Shown one piece after another: positions 54,261 through 63,548 of a stretch of 64,000 nt of DNA. How positions within the stretch are numbered: position 1 is the first letter of the stretch; the number at the start of each line of letters is the position of its first letter. This DNA comes from Microbulbifer salipaludis (GTDB taxonomy: Bacteria; Pseudomonadota; Gammaproteobacteria; Pseudomonadales; Cellvibrionaceae): the NCBI RefSeq assembly GCF_017303155.1, contig NZ_JAEKJR010000001.1, forward strand, positions 1,240,001 to 1,304,000. The letters are read 5' to 3'. The position numbers and the translations under genes were made by a program. The notes beneath the pieces were generated by a model, which saw nothing but the letters and a program-made list of their open reading frames with translations, did no database searches and was not told where the DNA came from.

Positions 54261-55889
54261 TTATTTTAGCTTTGAGTGATCCAGACCCTTTGTGTGGTCC
54301 GCCGGATTCCAGTGCAGTGTTACTCTTACATTATTGATTGTCTTGCCAGAATTGTTTATGAATACATTCAAGTTGCTCGCTTCCCTCAACGCAACCTCAC
54401 GGAAGGCTTGCTGATACTCGGCAGGCGCAGTCACACTAATTACACGTGTGTTGATTGCAACTCCATCTTCCTTCACATCAAATTCTACGGTAGAAGATGC
54501 TGAGATCCCCAGCGCTTCGAGCCCATCTGGATAATCTGGGTAGTGGCTTTTAATGGGCTGCAAGGCTGGTGTTCCAGTGAACTTTAGCTCATTTGCGGGC
54601 GATGGAATTGAATAGGGCAGCAAGTGGATTTTTCGATAAGGCATTCTTTCCGTAACAGAATCAAGTACGGTTTGAGATGTTCCTACACCTGCTATATGGA
54701 AGCGTACTACGTATTCTGCCCCTTTCAGATTCGCGTTATCTCCGGTGAAAGGAAAGCTGCTAACGTAATTTTTGCTTGCCTCAATAAACGAATTTACATG
54801 GCCACCGGAAGTTACCGTGTCCAGTACGTCGATCGATGAAATCTCGCCCTCAGTAACATCAAACTGAAGATGAACCTCACCTTGAGCACCTTCGATGAAC
54901 GCCGCACGTGGTAGCGAAAACGGCAGTAATTTTGCATCATCCAGGTTGATGGTGTTCTGAGGACTTGCGTTCACCTGCCCCCAGAAAAAAGCGAATGAAA
55001 GGATTAAGGCGTTCGCTCCACCAGCCAGGAACCTGGCTATTCGTGATGGTCTTATTTTATATTTAAGCCGATTGATTCTTGTAATCATGGTCACTTTGTC
55101 TCCGTAATGTGATTGAAGCATCCAGAATCCATTCCAGTTCTCATAGGACTGTAGCATCGCCCTGGAATACAGGATTTTTTTCCCTTTACTTGCCTGCGCT
55201 AATACCTCTTCGTCGCATGCACATTCTTGAGTGAGTCTAAATCTCAAGTACACAATCCAGACAATAGGGTTGAACCAAAAAATGCTTGCTAATGCCAGTG
55301 CGAGCAAGTTCCATAGGTTGTCAAATCGACGGGCATGCACAAGCTCATGTTCAAATACAAATTGCAGCTGCCTTGAGTCATAACATTGTCGGTAGTTGCT
55401 AGGGAGAATTATTTCCGGGCGAAAGATACCTTTCAAGATAGGTCCCCGGACTTTATCTGATGTGTAAAATATTCCGTTGGGAAGTTGGTCGTACAGGCTG
55501 TCTTCGAGTACCGGTTTTTTTGGCAGCGTGGCCAATTTGAATAGCCCAGCAGCCAGCCCGGAGGCCAATACAATGACTCCGGCTAGCCATATCCATTGAA
55601 ATTGAATCGTCGAAGTGGGTGTTATATTGCGGTAAATTCCAGAGTCATTGGCCGTTTGGACTGTTGACGCTATGACCTCTGTGACTAAATTAGAGGCGAC
55701 GTTTTCAGAGGCGGCATAATCTAAGGTTATGGGAGGAAGACTTGCAACAACGATCGCCAGAGGGATAAGTAGGTAAAGCAGGTATGTAAATTTCGCGCCT
55801 ATGCGTCTTGTCAATATCAGGTCGCTAAGCCAAACCACGAGTAGCACCAGCGTAAGCAGCGCCTGTTGTTCTAGCACCCAATTAATCAT
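54261..55889 (-). CDS. BlaR1/MecR1-like M56 metallopeptidase with two TonB-C-like domains
   Basis: The ATG at 55889 overlaps the end of the BlaI gene by 8 bp; 542 residues. Four hydrophobic spans and the M56 site FEHELVHARRFDN (zinc HExxH) followed by QECACDEEV show a BlaR1-type sensor protease that cleaves a BlaI repressor. The extracytoplasmic C-terminus (about 320-542) is not a penicillin-binding domain: it looks like two tandem TonB-C-like repeats, GEVHLQFDVTEGEISSIDVLDTV and SSTVEFDVKEDGVAINTRVIS. The region is AT-richer than its surroundings. No beta-lactamase gene is adjacent, so the target genes are elsewhere or are this pair itself. Confidence 0.88.
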   Translation of the reverse strand: MINWVLEQQALLTLVLLVVWLSDLILTRRIGAKFTYLLYLLIPLAIVVASLPPITLDYAASENVASNLVTEVIASTVQTANDSGIYRNITPTSTIQFQWIWLAGVIVLASGLAAGLFKLATLPKKPVLEDSLYDQLPNGIFYTSDKVRGPILKGIFRPEIILPSNYRQCYDSRQLQFVFEHELVHARRFDNLWNLLALALASIFWFNPIVWIVYLRFRLTQECACDEEVLAQASKGKKILYSRAMLQSYENWNGFWMLQSHYGDKVTMITRINRLKYKIRPSRIARFLAGGANALILSFAFFWGQVNASPQNTINLDDAKLLPFSLPRAAFIEGAQGEVHLQFDVTEGEISSIDVLDTVTSGGHVNSFIEASKNYVSSFPFTGDNANLKGAEYVVRFHIAGVGTSQTVLDSVTERMPYRKIHLLPYSIPSPANELKFTGTPALQPIKSHYPDYPDGLEALGISASSTVEFDVKEDGVAINTRVISVTAPAEYQQAFREVALREASNLNVFINNSGKTINNVRVTLHWNPADHTKGLDHSKLK

Positions 55890-56253
55890 TATCTTTTTCC
55901 CACTGTTCGATAATGTCCTTGAGCTCCTCAATGTCGGATTTCTTCAAATCCCCACCTTTGACAAAGCCAGAGATCAATACAGAGAGCTGTCCATCAAAGA
56001 GTCGTTCGACGAGTTTTCTACTCTGTTTGATTTGATATGCCTCGCGATCGAAGCAGGGGGAGTAGAGGTAAGCCCTGTCTTTTTTTTCAAAACCGATAGC
56101 GCCCTTTTTAACCAGGCGACTCAGGAGCGTCTTTACGGTGCGCTCTTGCCAACTCTTCTTGTTCCTCAGGCGCTGAAAAACTTCACGCGCGCTAGCGGGA
56201 GCGCCAGCCCATAGTGCCTCCATGACTTCATGTTCCGCTTCCGAAATCTCCAT
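55882..56253 (-). CDS. BlaI/MecI-family repressor
   Basis: This 123-residue winged-helix repressor starts MEISEAEHEVMEALWAG and has the helix-turn-helix TVKTLLSRLVKKGAIGFEKKDRAYLYSP, typical of BlaI/MecI/CopY. It is normally cleaved by its BlaR partner. GGAGCGGG precedes the start and directly adjoins a tandem operator (56263-56299), so self-repression is likely. The gene is coupled to the downstream sensor gene by an 8-bp overlap. Confidence 0.94.
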   Translation of the reverse strand: MEISEAEHEVMEALWAGAPASAREVFQRLRNKKSWQERTVKTLLSRLVKKGAIGFEKKDRAYLYSPCFDREAYQIKQSRKLVERLFDGQLSVLISGFVKGGDLKKSDIEELKDIIEQWEKDND

Positions 56254-56262
56254 ACCCGCTCC

Positions 56263-56299
56263 GATTACACTTGTAGTCTTAATGATTACAAATGTAGTC
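56263..56299. promoter_or_regulatory. Tandem BlaI-type operators
   Basis: Two nearly identical 16-bp palindromes, GATTACACTTGTAGTC at 56263-56278 and GATTACAAATGTAGTC at 56284-56299, are 21 bp (two helical turns) apart. Each has the TACA-N2-TGTA core of known BlaI/MecI sites. They lie just upstream of the BlaI start codon; bound dimers would block the promoter. Confidence 0.9.
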
Positions 56300-56486
56300 A
56301 GTGGGCGTGATAAAGAAAACGGCTAATTAGAAGTAAGTGGCAATTTTTATAGATCAGAATGGAATATAAGGCCCGCAGACCAACACTTGTCGGAGTTTGA
56401 CGGTGATGTCGGGGTAGGCGGGTGGCTTGTGCGTGTGAGGCGATAGAGGTGCCCGTCGGTGGCTTTAAGCAACCTGCCCTGCAATT

Positions 56487-56512
56487 GGCCCGCTAGCGTA
56501 ATGTAGCGGGCC
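56487..56512. terminator. Hairpin downstream of rnr
   Basis: GGCCCGCT (56487-56494) and AGCGGGCC (56505-56512) form an 8-bp stem around a 10-base loop. It lies 51 bp beyond the rnr stop on the minus strand. There is no T-run, so it is a weak terminator or a 3'-end protecting hairpin. Confidence 0.5.
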
Positions 56513-56562
56513 GCGGCGCCAGGAAAGGGGCAGGGCGTTCATCCTAACGCCCGAGTGCGACT

Positions 56563-58836
56563 CTAGTTGGCCAGGGCAAATTCAATCTTGCGCCGCTCCA
56601 TATCCACAGCGACTACGCGTACTTTCACGGTGTCGCCAATGGCAAAGCTGGCGTTGCTGCGCTCGCCGACCAGGCGTTGGGTGGCCGGGTCAAAGTTGTA
56701 GTAGTCCTTTTTCAGCGCCGAGATATGCACCAGTCCTTCGACCTGGGTCTCGCTGATCTCGATGAACAGACCGAAGTGGGTGACGCTGCTCACGATGCCC
56801 TCAAAGGTATCGCCGATAAAGTCCTGCATATATTCGCATTTCAGCCACGCTTCGACGTCCCAGCTGGCTTTGTCCGCGCGGCGGGAAGCCGTCGAGCAAT
56901 GGGTGGCAAGGTTCTGCATCGCCGCCATGTCGTAGGGGTAACTTTTACCCGGGGCAAGGGGCTTGGCATTTTCAAAACGCTGCACCGGTGCATCGCCTGC
57001 ACCGAGCACAAATTTGAGTGCACGACGGAGCGGGTTGCGCTGCTTTTGCTGGCGGATGACCGAGCGGATGGCACGGTGTATCAGCAGGTCCGGGTAACGG
57101 CGAATCGGCGAGGTGAAGTGCGCATACGCGGAATACGCCAGGCCGAAGTGACCCTGGTTATCCGGGCTGTACTCCGCCTGGCTGAGGGAGCGCAGCATCA
57201 TGGTGCGGACGGTCTGAGCGTCGGGGCGTTCGCCCAGGCTGCGCAGCAACTGGTCGTAATGCGCCGGCGAGGGCTTATTGCCACCGGCCAGTTTGAGTCC
57301 TTTGGTGTTCAGGAAAGCGCGCAACGCGGTGAGCTTTTTATCGCGTGGGCCATCGTGCACCCGGTACAGTGCCGGCATCTTCTGCTTTTTGAGGAAATCG
57401 GCGGTGGCCACGTTGGCGCTCAGCATGAATTCTTCAATCATCTTGTGCGCATCATTGCGCACTACCGGCACGATCCGCTCGATCTTGCGGTCGTCGGTAA
57501 ATACGAACTGCACCTCGGGCTTTTCAAAATCCATCGCCCCGCGCTTGGTGCGCGCAGTTTTCAGCACGGCATACAGACGGTGCAATGCCTGGATATGCGG
57601 CGCAGTCTCACCGAGGCGGCGCGCTGTCTCGCGGCCAACACGGGATTTGGGTGCGGTAATGAACGCATTGACCTGGTTGTAGGTCAGTCGAGCGTGAGAG
57701 TGAATCACACCTTCCGAAAAGGTGTAGCCGGTCATTTTGCCGGACTTGTTGATGGTCATTTCACACACCATCACCAGCCGGTCTACCTGCGGGTTGAGTG
57801 AGCACAGGCCATTCGACAGTGATTCCGGCAGCATCGGTACTACGCGGCCGGGAAAGTACACGGACGTGGCCCGCTTCTCCGCTTCCAAGTCCAGCGCACT
57901 GGCGGGGGCGACATAGTGGGACACATCGGCGATGGCGACGAACAAGCGCCAGCCACCGGAAGCCGCTTCTTCACAGTACACGGCATCGTCAAAGTCCTTG
58001 GCGTCTTCACCATCGATGGTGACAAACGGCAGTTCGCGCAGGTCGGCGCGGTGCAGCTTGTCCGCTTCGGGGACGGTGCCGCCCAGTCGCTTGGCGGCCT
58101 GCAGCGCTTCTTTGGGCCAGCTGTGCGGAATCTCGTGACTGCGGATAGCCACATCGATTTCCATACCCGGGCCCATGGAATCGCCCAGTAACTCGGTGAT
58201 ACGTCCGAAGGCGTTATAGCGTCGGCTGGGGAATTCGGTGATCTTGACGAACACATACTGGCCCGGTTTTGCGCCCATCAACTGATCCCTATCGAGATCG
58301 ATCTCGTGGGTAATACGGCTGTTCTCAGGCTTCAGGAAGTAGTGGTCTTCCTCAAACTGCAAACGGCCCACCAGGTGGGTGGTATTGCGCTCGAGCACAT
58401 TGACGATAACCCCGGTTTTGCGGCCGCGGCGGTCGGAGCCGCTGACTCGGGCCTGCACAAGGTCGCCGTCGAATACGCTGAGCATCTCGTTATCGGACAA
58501 AAACAGGTCTTCGCTGGCGTCGTCACTTTTGAGAAAGCCGAAACCGTCCGGGTGGCCGATCACGCGGCCACTGACCAGATCTTCGGGTTTCACCAGGCTG
58601 TAGCCTTTACCGTGATCGAAAAGAATCTGTCCGTCACGCTCCATCGCGCGCAGGCGTCGGCGCAGGGCTTCTTTCTGCTCGTCACCAGACAGGTGCAGGA
58701 CTTTTGCCAGTTGCTCTCGGTCGAGCTTGGTTTTGTTTTTTTCGAGCAAGCTCATAATGAACTCACGCGCGGGAATAGGGTGGCTGTACTTCTCTGCGTC
58801 CTGCGGATTAAACGCAGCTATTGGGGATTTACTCAT
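56563..58836 (-). CDS. rnr: Ribonuclease R
   Basis: This 757-residue exoribonuclease degrades structured RNA 3' to 5'. It has the N-terminal winged helix, cold-shock domains (SGRVIGHPDGFGFLK and following), the RNB catalytic domain with DGEDAKDFDDAV (about 270-281; the metal-binding aspartates), HFTSPIRRYPDLLIHR and a C-terminal S1 domain (DTFEGIVSSVTHFGLFIEI). The end lacks the long Lys-rich tail of E. coli RNase R. AGAGGAA precedes the ATG. The csp gene lies 270 bp upstream on the same strand, and the DNA between them can fold into three hairpins, so cold-dependent control is possible. RNase R is often cold-induced. Confidence 0.96.
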   Translation of the reverse strand: MSKSPIAAFNPQDAEKYSHPIPAREFIMSLLEKNKTKLDREQLAKVLHLSGDEQKEALRRRLRAMERDGQILFDHGKGYSLVKPEDLVSGRVIGHPDGFGFLKSDDASEDLFLSDNEMLSVFDGDLVQARVSGSDRRGRKTGVIVNVLERNTTHLVGRLQFEEDHYFLKPENSRITHEIDLDRDQLMGAKPGQYVFVKITEFPSRRYNAFGRITELLGDSMGPGMEIDVAIRSHEIPHSWPKEALQAAKRLGGTVPEADKLHRADLRELPFVTIDGEDAKDFDDAVYCEEAASGGWRLFVAIADVSHYVAPASALDLEAEKRATSVYFPGRVVPMLPESLSNGLCSLNPQVDRLVMVCEMTINKSGKMTGYTFSEGVIHSHARLTYNQVNAFITAPKSRVGRETARRLGETAPHIQALHRLYAVLKTARTKRGAMDFEKPEVQFVFTDDRKIERIVPVVRNDAHKMIEEFMLSANVATADFLKKQKMPALYRVHDGPRDKKLTALRAFLNTKGLKLAGGNKPSPAHYDQLLRSLGERPDAQTVRTMMLRSLSQAEYSPDNQGHFGLAYSAYAHFTSPIRRYPDLLIHRAIRSVIRQQKQRNPLRRALKFVLGAGDAPVQRFENAKPLAPGKSYPYDMAAMQNLATHCSTASRRADKASWDVEAWLKCEYMQDFIGDTFEGIVSSVTHFGLFIEISETQVEGLVHISALKKDYYNFDPATQRLVGERSNASFAIGDTVKVRVVAVDMERRKIEFALAN

Positions 58837-58941
58837 GATTTCCTCTTGGGAAAACCGCCAATAAGATTGCGCTTGGTAAAAACTGGAGTGATGTGTAAAG
58901 ACAGATCAGGTGTTACTCGGCAAGATATGCAGGCGGAATGA

Positions 58942-59109
58942 CTCAACAATGTTGAGCGGTATTGCAGTAGGGCACTCATACTGAGATCAGTGCGAGTGCC
59001 CGTCTTTCAGGTTGCGTAACCCAGATGGGCTGCGCAACCGGGGTGGCACTTAAGGCCACTCAGCAGTGGGCCATTGTCTGGCCCATTGCCCGTGTGAGCG
59101 AATTCGCTC
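58942..59109. other. Tandem inverted repeats between csp and rnr
   Basis: Read on the minus strand (from csp to rnr) there are four palindromic elements: GAGCGAATTCGCTC overlapping the csp stop (59096-59109), GGTTGCG/CGCAACC (59010-59016 and 59033-59039), GGGCACTC/GAGTGCCC (58970-58977 and 58994-59001), and CTCAAC/GTTGAG (58942-58947 and 58951-58956). None has a T-run, so a strong terminator is absent. The block could form the csp 3' end, or an rnr leader. Confidence 0.65.
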
Positions 59110-59317
59110 AGGCGCAAACGATATTTTCAGCTTGCGGGCCTTTCGGACCTTGAGTCACGGAGAACTCAACGGTCTGGCCTTCGGTCAGGGTTTTGAAGCC
59201 TGAGGTAGCGATGGCGCTGAAGTGTGCGAACACATCGGGGCCAGACTGCTGTTCGATAAAGCCAAAGCCTTTAGATTCGTTAAACCACTTAACAGTGCCG
59301 GTAGTTGTCTTAGACAT
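59108..59317 (-). CDS. Cold-shock protein (CspA family)
   Basis: This 69-residue single cold-shock domain binds single-stranded nucleic acids as an RNA chaperone. RNP1 KGFGFI (residues 16-21) and RNP2-like DVFAHFSAI are present, after the usual [23 protein letters not shown] precedes the ATG. A leader of at least 100 bases seems to lie upstream, as is usual in cold-regulated genes. Confidence 0.97.
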   Translation of the reverse strand: MSKTTTGTVKWFNESKGFGFIEQQSGPDVFAHFSAIATSGFKTLTEGQTVEFSVTQGPKGPQAENIVCA

Positions 59318-59736
59318 GATAATTTCCTGTAAACAAGTAGGGGTGCCCCTTCATGAGGCATGAATAGCAAAAAAAAGACTGGAATTTAGATGCTACAGGA
59401 CGAAGAAATACGACTACTACGAAACTGAGGATTTAAACAAGAGACTTACTTTTTAACTAAGGTCACTGTAGGCCTCCCCGGCAACTAAGTCAAAGCATTT
59501 CTCTACCGTCCGTCCTGTGCGGGATGGAGCGGGGGATGGAACACGGGATGCTGGAGCGGTCACGAAATACGTGGGGTCAAGGGATGGCATGGGTTGCAGA
59601 ACTTGATAGTCAATATCCGCTCAGTCACCGGGCTCAGGCTCCCTGGCAGGCAGCAACGCGGGAACCGTCGACGCCTAGACGCCTCCGCCTATAGGGTTAT
59701 TGGCTCCATAACATACAGTCGAGGAGTGCATGGAAA
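59318..59736. other. Leader and promoter region of csp; short G-rich repeats
   Basis: About 420 bases without a gene. The AT-rich part 59340-59500 probably contains the csp promoter and its 5' leader. Around 59521-59600 the motif GGGATG recurs four times (GGGATGGAGC, GGGGGATGGAAC, CGGGATGCTGG, AGGGATGGCATGG), without a clear function. The promoter of the gene at 59737 must lie near 59690-59720. Confidence 0.5.
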
Positions 59737-60585
59737 ATGACACAGTCCAGACACACGAATCGCTACCAGAACCTCTCTGTAGCGCTGTTGACCAAGCACG
59801 ACAAAGGCGCGGTGATTGGTCCGGCGTTGGCGGAACTTGGGCTACACGTCGTAACCACCGATGCGTTCGATACCGACACGCTGGGCACCTTTAGCGGAGA
59901 AATACCGCGCGCACTCTCGCCACGGGAGTGCGCCGCGCACAAGGCGCGGCTGGCGTGCGAACTGACCGGTCTGGACTTCGGGCTTGGCAGCGAGGGCAGT
60001 TTTGGCGGCGGCCCAATGCCCGGGCTGGTGAACTGGGATGAAGAGCTTCTGGTGTTTTACGACGCGAAGCAGGATCTGGAAATTACCGCCCACGCTGCCG
60101 GCGCGGTCGGCCTGGGGCCCATCTCATCCAGTTCATGGCAGGAGTTAAGCGACTGGGTGGAGCGGTTTCCGCCTGAGCAGGCATGGATACTGCGACTGTC
60201 TGACCGGCTCTATAAAGGCCTCACCGGCAACGCACCGCTGCAGAAAATACTGACCGAGCAGGGCCTGCTGACACAGGGAACTATTCAAGGCGAAGTGCGC
60301 CTGGAGCCAGACCTGCGTGCCATGCACTGCCCGGAAAGGCGTGTTTACATCGCGCAGGCGGCAGCGCAGCTGTGCCAGCGATTGCAGTCCCTGTGCCCCA
60401 CATGCACCACCCCCGACTTCTGGCAAACGTCTGTAGAGCGGGGCCTGCCCTGCGCCTGGTGCAGCGAGCCAACGGCGCTGGCAAAAACACGCATCAAGCA
60501 ATGCCGGCAGTGTGGCTTTACCGAGCGACAGCCGGTAGAACAAGCACAGGCAGACCCGGGCCAGTGCCAGCGGTGCAATCCGTAA
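59737..60585 (+). CDS. DUF6671-like protein with zinc-ribbon cysteines
   Basis: This 282-residue cytosolic protein begins RYQNLSVALLTKHDKGAVIGPALAELGLHV and has a conserved-looking LSPRECAAHKARLACELTGLDFGLGSEGSFGGGP, typical of DUF6671 as I remember it. The C-terminus (about 195-282) has CxxC pairs (CPTC, CAWC, CRQC, CQRC) that should bind zinc as ribbons. Function is unknown. GAGGAGTG precedes the start region. It is followed after 66 bp by a DUF429-like gene, likely in the same transcript. Confidence 0.75.
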   Translation: MTQSRHTNRYQNLSVALLTKHDKGAVIGPALAELGLHVVTTDAFDTDTLGTFSGEIPRALSPRECAAHKARLACELTGLDFGLGSEGSFGGGPMPGLVNWDEELLVFYDAKQDLEITAHAAGAVGLGPISSSSWQELSDWVERFPPEQAWILRLSDRLYKGLTGNAPLQKILTEQGLLTQGTIQGEVRLEPDLRAMHCPERRVYIAQAAAQLCQRLQSLCPTCTTPDFWQTSVERGLPCAWCSEPTALAKTRIKQCRQCGFTERQPVEQAQADPGQCQRCNP

Positions 60586-60651
60586 CGCCGTCACCGCTGC
60601 CGCAATTGGACTAGGCGCGCACCACCAATACTTTCGGAGGCTGGATTATTT

Positions 60652-61425
60652 ATGAGTGTCGACACACTCTTTATTGGCTGGGATGTGGGTGGCTGGAACT
60701 GTGATAGCAATGCCAACAGTCGCGATGCGCTGGTGGTGCTGGATGGAAAGCGGAACCTGCTCGGCCAGCCCTGGCGTGGCAACCTGCGTACCGCAATCAA
60801 TGAGGCCGGCAGTACGCGGGAGTGGCTTCAGACACTGTTGCGTTACTGCCAAATCGAATGCAACGACGACTTGCCGCCTGCGGTGATGGCCATTGATACA
60901 CCGCTTGGCTTTTCGCGGCCTTTCCTGAACCTGATCAGCGGCCGGGGCGCCGCCGGTGATATTGGCAAATCGGCGGATAACCCCTACCTGTTCCGCTACA
61001 CGGAACACTTTCTGTTCCAGCATGGCTTGAAACCCCTGTCGGCAGTCAAAGACATGATCGGCAGCCAGGCCACCAAGGGCATGCACGCACTTGCCCGCTT
61101 CGCCGCGGAAGCCGTTGAGACCGGTGTCTGGCGCAACGGTGCGGCACTTACCGCGTTTGAAGCCTATCCCTCCGCCTGCAAGTCATCCCTAAGGGTGCGC
61201 GAGCTGCTGCAGAAATATCGCACCGTATCTGCAACTACCCAGCCCGAGGTCTGGGACACGGCTGGATTCGGGTCTGGTATTGACCACGAGGACAAGCGCG
61301 ATGCCCTGTTGTGTGCGCTGGTTGCGTGGTTGTTCCACGCGCAACCGGATGCGCTTTACTGGCCCGATGCGGGGGTGCCGGCGGGGGAGGGCTGGATATT
61401 TGTGCCGGAGGATGCGCTGGCGTAG
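60652..61425 (+). CDS. DUF429-like (RNase H-fold) protein
   Basis: This 257-residue protein begins LFIGWDVGGWNCDSNANSRDALVVLDG, followed by AVMAIDTPLGFSR, TAFEAYPSACKSSLRV and EDKRDALLCALVAWLF. The conserved Asp in each block and their order match the DUF429/RNase H-like fold, predicted nucleases of unknown biology. GGAGG precedes the start. It is paired with the DUF6671-like gene upstream; together they may act on nucleic acids, but this is a guess. Confidence 0.75.
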   Translation: MSVDTLFIGWDVGGWNCDSNANSRDALVVLDGKRNLLGQPWRGNLRTAINEAGSTREWLQTLLRYCQIECNDDLPPAVMAIDTPLGFSRPFLNLISGRGAAGDIGKSADNPYLFRYTEHFLFQHGLKPLSAVKDMIGSQATKGMHALARFAAEAVETGVWRNGAALTAFEAYPSACKSSLRVRELLQKYRTVSATTQPEVWDTAGFGSGIDHEDKRDALLCALVAWLFHAQPDALYWPDAGVPAGEGWIFVPEDALA

Positions 61426-61706
61426 CGGCGCCGGTGAATAGTTCGGCGTCTGGTCTGGCGTTTGGTTTGGCGATTCGAGCGGGCCTGCGCCAGGTCTACT
61501 GGTCGTAGGTTTACAGGCCAGCCTGTCACACGGTGTTGCTGTCGAAAACAAAAAATTGGGCATCATTGCCTGGCGAAGGCGGAAGCAGGGGAAGAACCAA
61601 GCCCTGGTGAATCTTTTTCTGGCGTCAAATTCCAACTCTGAACTTATTTCTCATGCTGTTCGACTAGAGTTTTAGCGCATTTGTATTTCTAACAAGGACA
61701 GGCCTC

Positions 61707-63266
61707 ATGCATATTCGCGCACAGTTTCATTTGGTGTTCAAAGCCCTTGTCGTGGCGTGGCTGGGATTGATATCGGTGCCATTGCTCACCGCCCATGCCT
61801 TCGCCGAAGCGTATGACATTGTCATCACGAATGGTCGCGTTATGGACCCGGAGACGGGATACGACGCGGTGGCTAACGTAGGTATCAAGGACGGTGTTGT
61901 AACGTCTATTACCACCAAAAGTATCAAGGGCGCGAGGAATATCGATGCGACCGGTCATGTGGTTGCGCCGGGTTTTATCGACCTCCACTCCCATGGGCAG
62001 GATGACTTTGCATTTCGGCTGTACGCGCGCGATGGCGTGACCACACCAATGGATCTGGAGGTCGGTCAGTATCCCATCGATCAGTTTTACAAATATTGGG
62101 AGGGCAAGGCCCTGTTAAATTACGGTGCCACCGTATCCCACGCATTTGCACGGCTGAAAGTTCTCGATGGTCAGAACCCGGGTGGGCGCGTCCTCTACGA
62201 GGGCTCTGTAACGCGCGCCATGGATGATGGGCAGCAGTGGAAAACAAAGCTGTATGACCCCAAGGATGAGCCGAAGATTCTCGCAGCCGTGGAAGAGGGG
62301 CTAAAACAGGGAGGCATAGGGATCGGCTTTCCAATCGGCTACTACACCGTTGTTGGCAGCCCGGAAATTATGGCCGTTACCGGCCTGGCAAAAAAGTACA
62401 ATGTGCCAATCACGTCGCATGTCCGCTACCTGTCGCAGATTCCGCCGAGCGGATTCATGGGGATGACGGAAATGTTGACCATCGCGCGCGAAAACGATGT
62501 TCCCCTGCTGTTGCACCATATTCCTAGCAACTGCCTCGGGTTAACCAAAGAGTGCCTGGACCTGATTGATGCCGCACGCTCAAAGGGGCAAAAAGTAGTC
62601 GGTGAATTCTATCCCTACCAATACGCGGGTACTTACGTCGACGCCGACTACAACAAGCCTGGGTTTGAAGACCGCCTCGGCATTAAAGCCTCTGACTATA
62701 AGGTGACCGAAACCGGCAAGGCGCTGACCGACAAAGAATTTGACCGCCTACGCAAGGAAGCGCCCGACACGCAGTTATTGATGTACTCGATGAAAGATGA
62801 GTACATCAAAGAGGCACTAACCCGCCCCGGTGTCATCATTGGTTCCGACGCGATGCCGTATATCGTCGATGGCGGTTTGAATGGTGACTGGGATACGCAA
62901 TTCGGCAAGGGGAATGGCCACGCCCGCGGTGCCGGTGCCCATGCAAGAATCTTGCGAATGGTGCGCGAGACCAAGGCCATCCCGTTGATGGAGGCTATCT
63001 CAAAGATGACCTATGGCCCTGCCAAATTTCTGGAAGAACACGTACCACAAATGAAGAAACGCGGCCGCCTTCAGGAGGGAGCAGTCGCAGACATCACGGT
63101 ATTTGACCCCAATAGCGTGACGGACAATGCGGGCCCAGAAATCGGCAAAAACTCCCTGCCATCTACCGGTATCCCCTATGTCATCGTGAACGGGAAAGTT
63201 GTTGTCGATGATTCAAAAGTACAGCGCGTGGCAGCGGGTGTTGCGATCCGTAATAAAGGGCAATGA
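61707..63266 (+). CDS. D-aminoacylase / N-acyl-D-amino-acid deacylase-like amidohydrolase
   Basis: This 519-residue exported amidohydrolase has a signal peptide ending near AFAEA, the start YDIVITNGRVMDPETG, the metal motif GFIDLHSHGQDD, and the late DITVFDPNSVTDNA return to the sandwich domain. Lys/Glu-type bridging and His ligands occur in ITSHVRYL and LLHHIPS; SDAMPYIVDGG contains the catalytic Asp. The family hydrolyses N-acyl-D-amino acids, or dihydroorotase-like substrates; D-amino-acid release from peptidoglycan-derived compounds is a fair guess. AAGGACAGG precedes the ATG. Confidence 0.87.
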   Translation: MHIRAQFHLVFKALVVAWLGLISVPLLTAHAFAEAYDIVITNGRVMDPETGYDAVANVGIKDGVVTSITTKSIKGARNIDATGHVVAPGFIDLHSHGQDDFAFRLYARDGVTTPMDLEVGQYPIDQFYKYWEGKALLNYGATVSHAFARLKVLDGQNPGGRVLYEGSVTRAMDDGQQWKTKLYDPKDEPKILAAVEEGLKQGGIGIGFPIGYYTVVGSPEIMAVTGLAKKYNVPITSHVRYLSQIPPSGFMGMTEMLTIARENDVPLLLHHIPSNCLGLTKECLDLIDAARSKGQKVVGEFYPYQYAGTYVDADYNKPGFEDRLGIKASDYKVTETGKALTDKEFDRLRKEAPDTQLLMYSMKDEYIKEALTRPGVIIGSDAMPYIVDGGLNGDWDTQFGKGNGHARGAGAHARILRMVRETKAIPLMEAISKMTYGPAKFLEEHVPQMKKRGRLQEGAVADITVFDPNSVTDNAGPEIGKNSLPSTGIPYVIVNGKVVVDDSKVQRVAAGVAIRNKGQ

Positions 63267-63548
63267 TGTTAAGAGCGAGCCCTAATATGTTTTAGGTCAT
63301 CCACATCAGGCACGCTTCAGGACGATCCAGTTCTGTATGGCAGCCTGTAGCGCGGTACTGGAATCTTGCTGGCCCGATGCTGGGGACTGGCGCTGCTGCA
63401 AAAGCGTAATTTACGGTCCGGAATCTGTTGGCCATTACAGGATTGCTGATACCGAGCTCAGCCTGGAAGGGTAAAACGGATGAGTAACAGGTGTTAATGT
63501 GTTAGAACGTCGTCAATACAATAAACAAACGACCTTGGGGGCAGGGCG

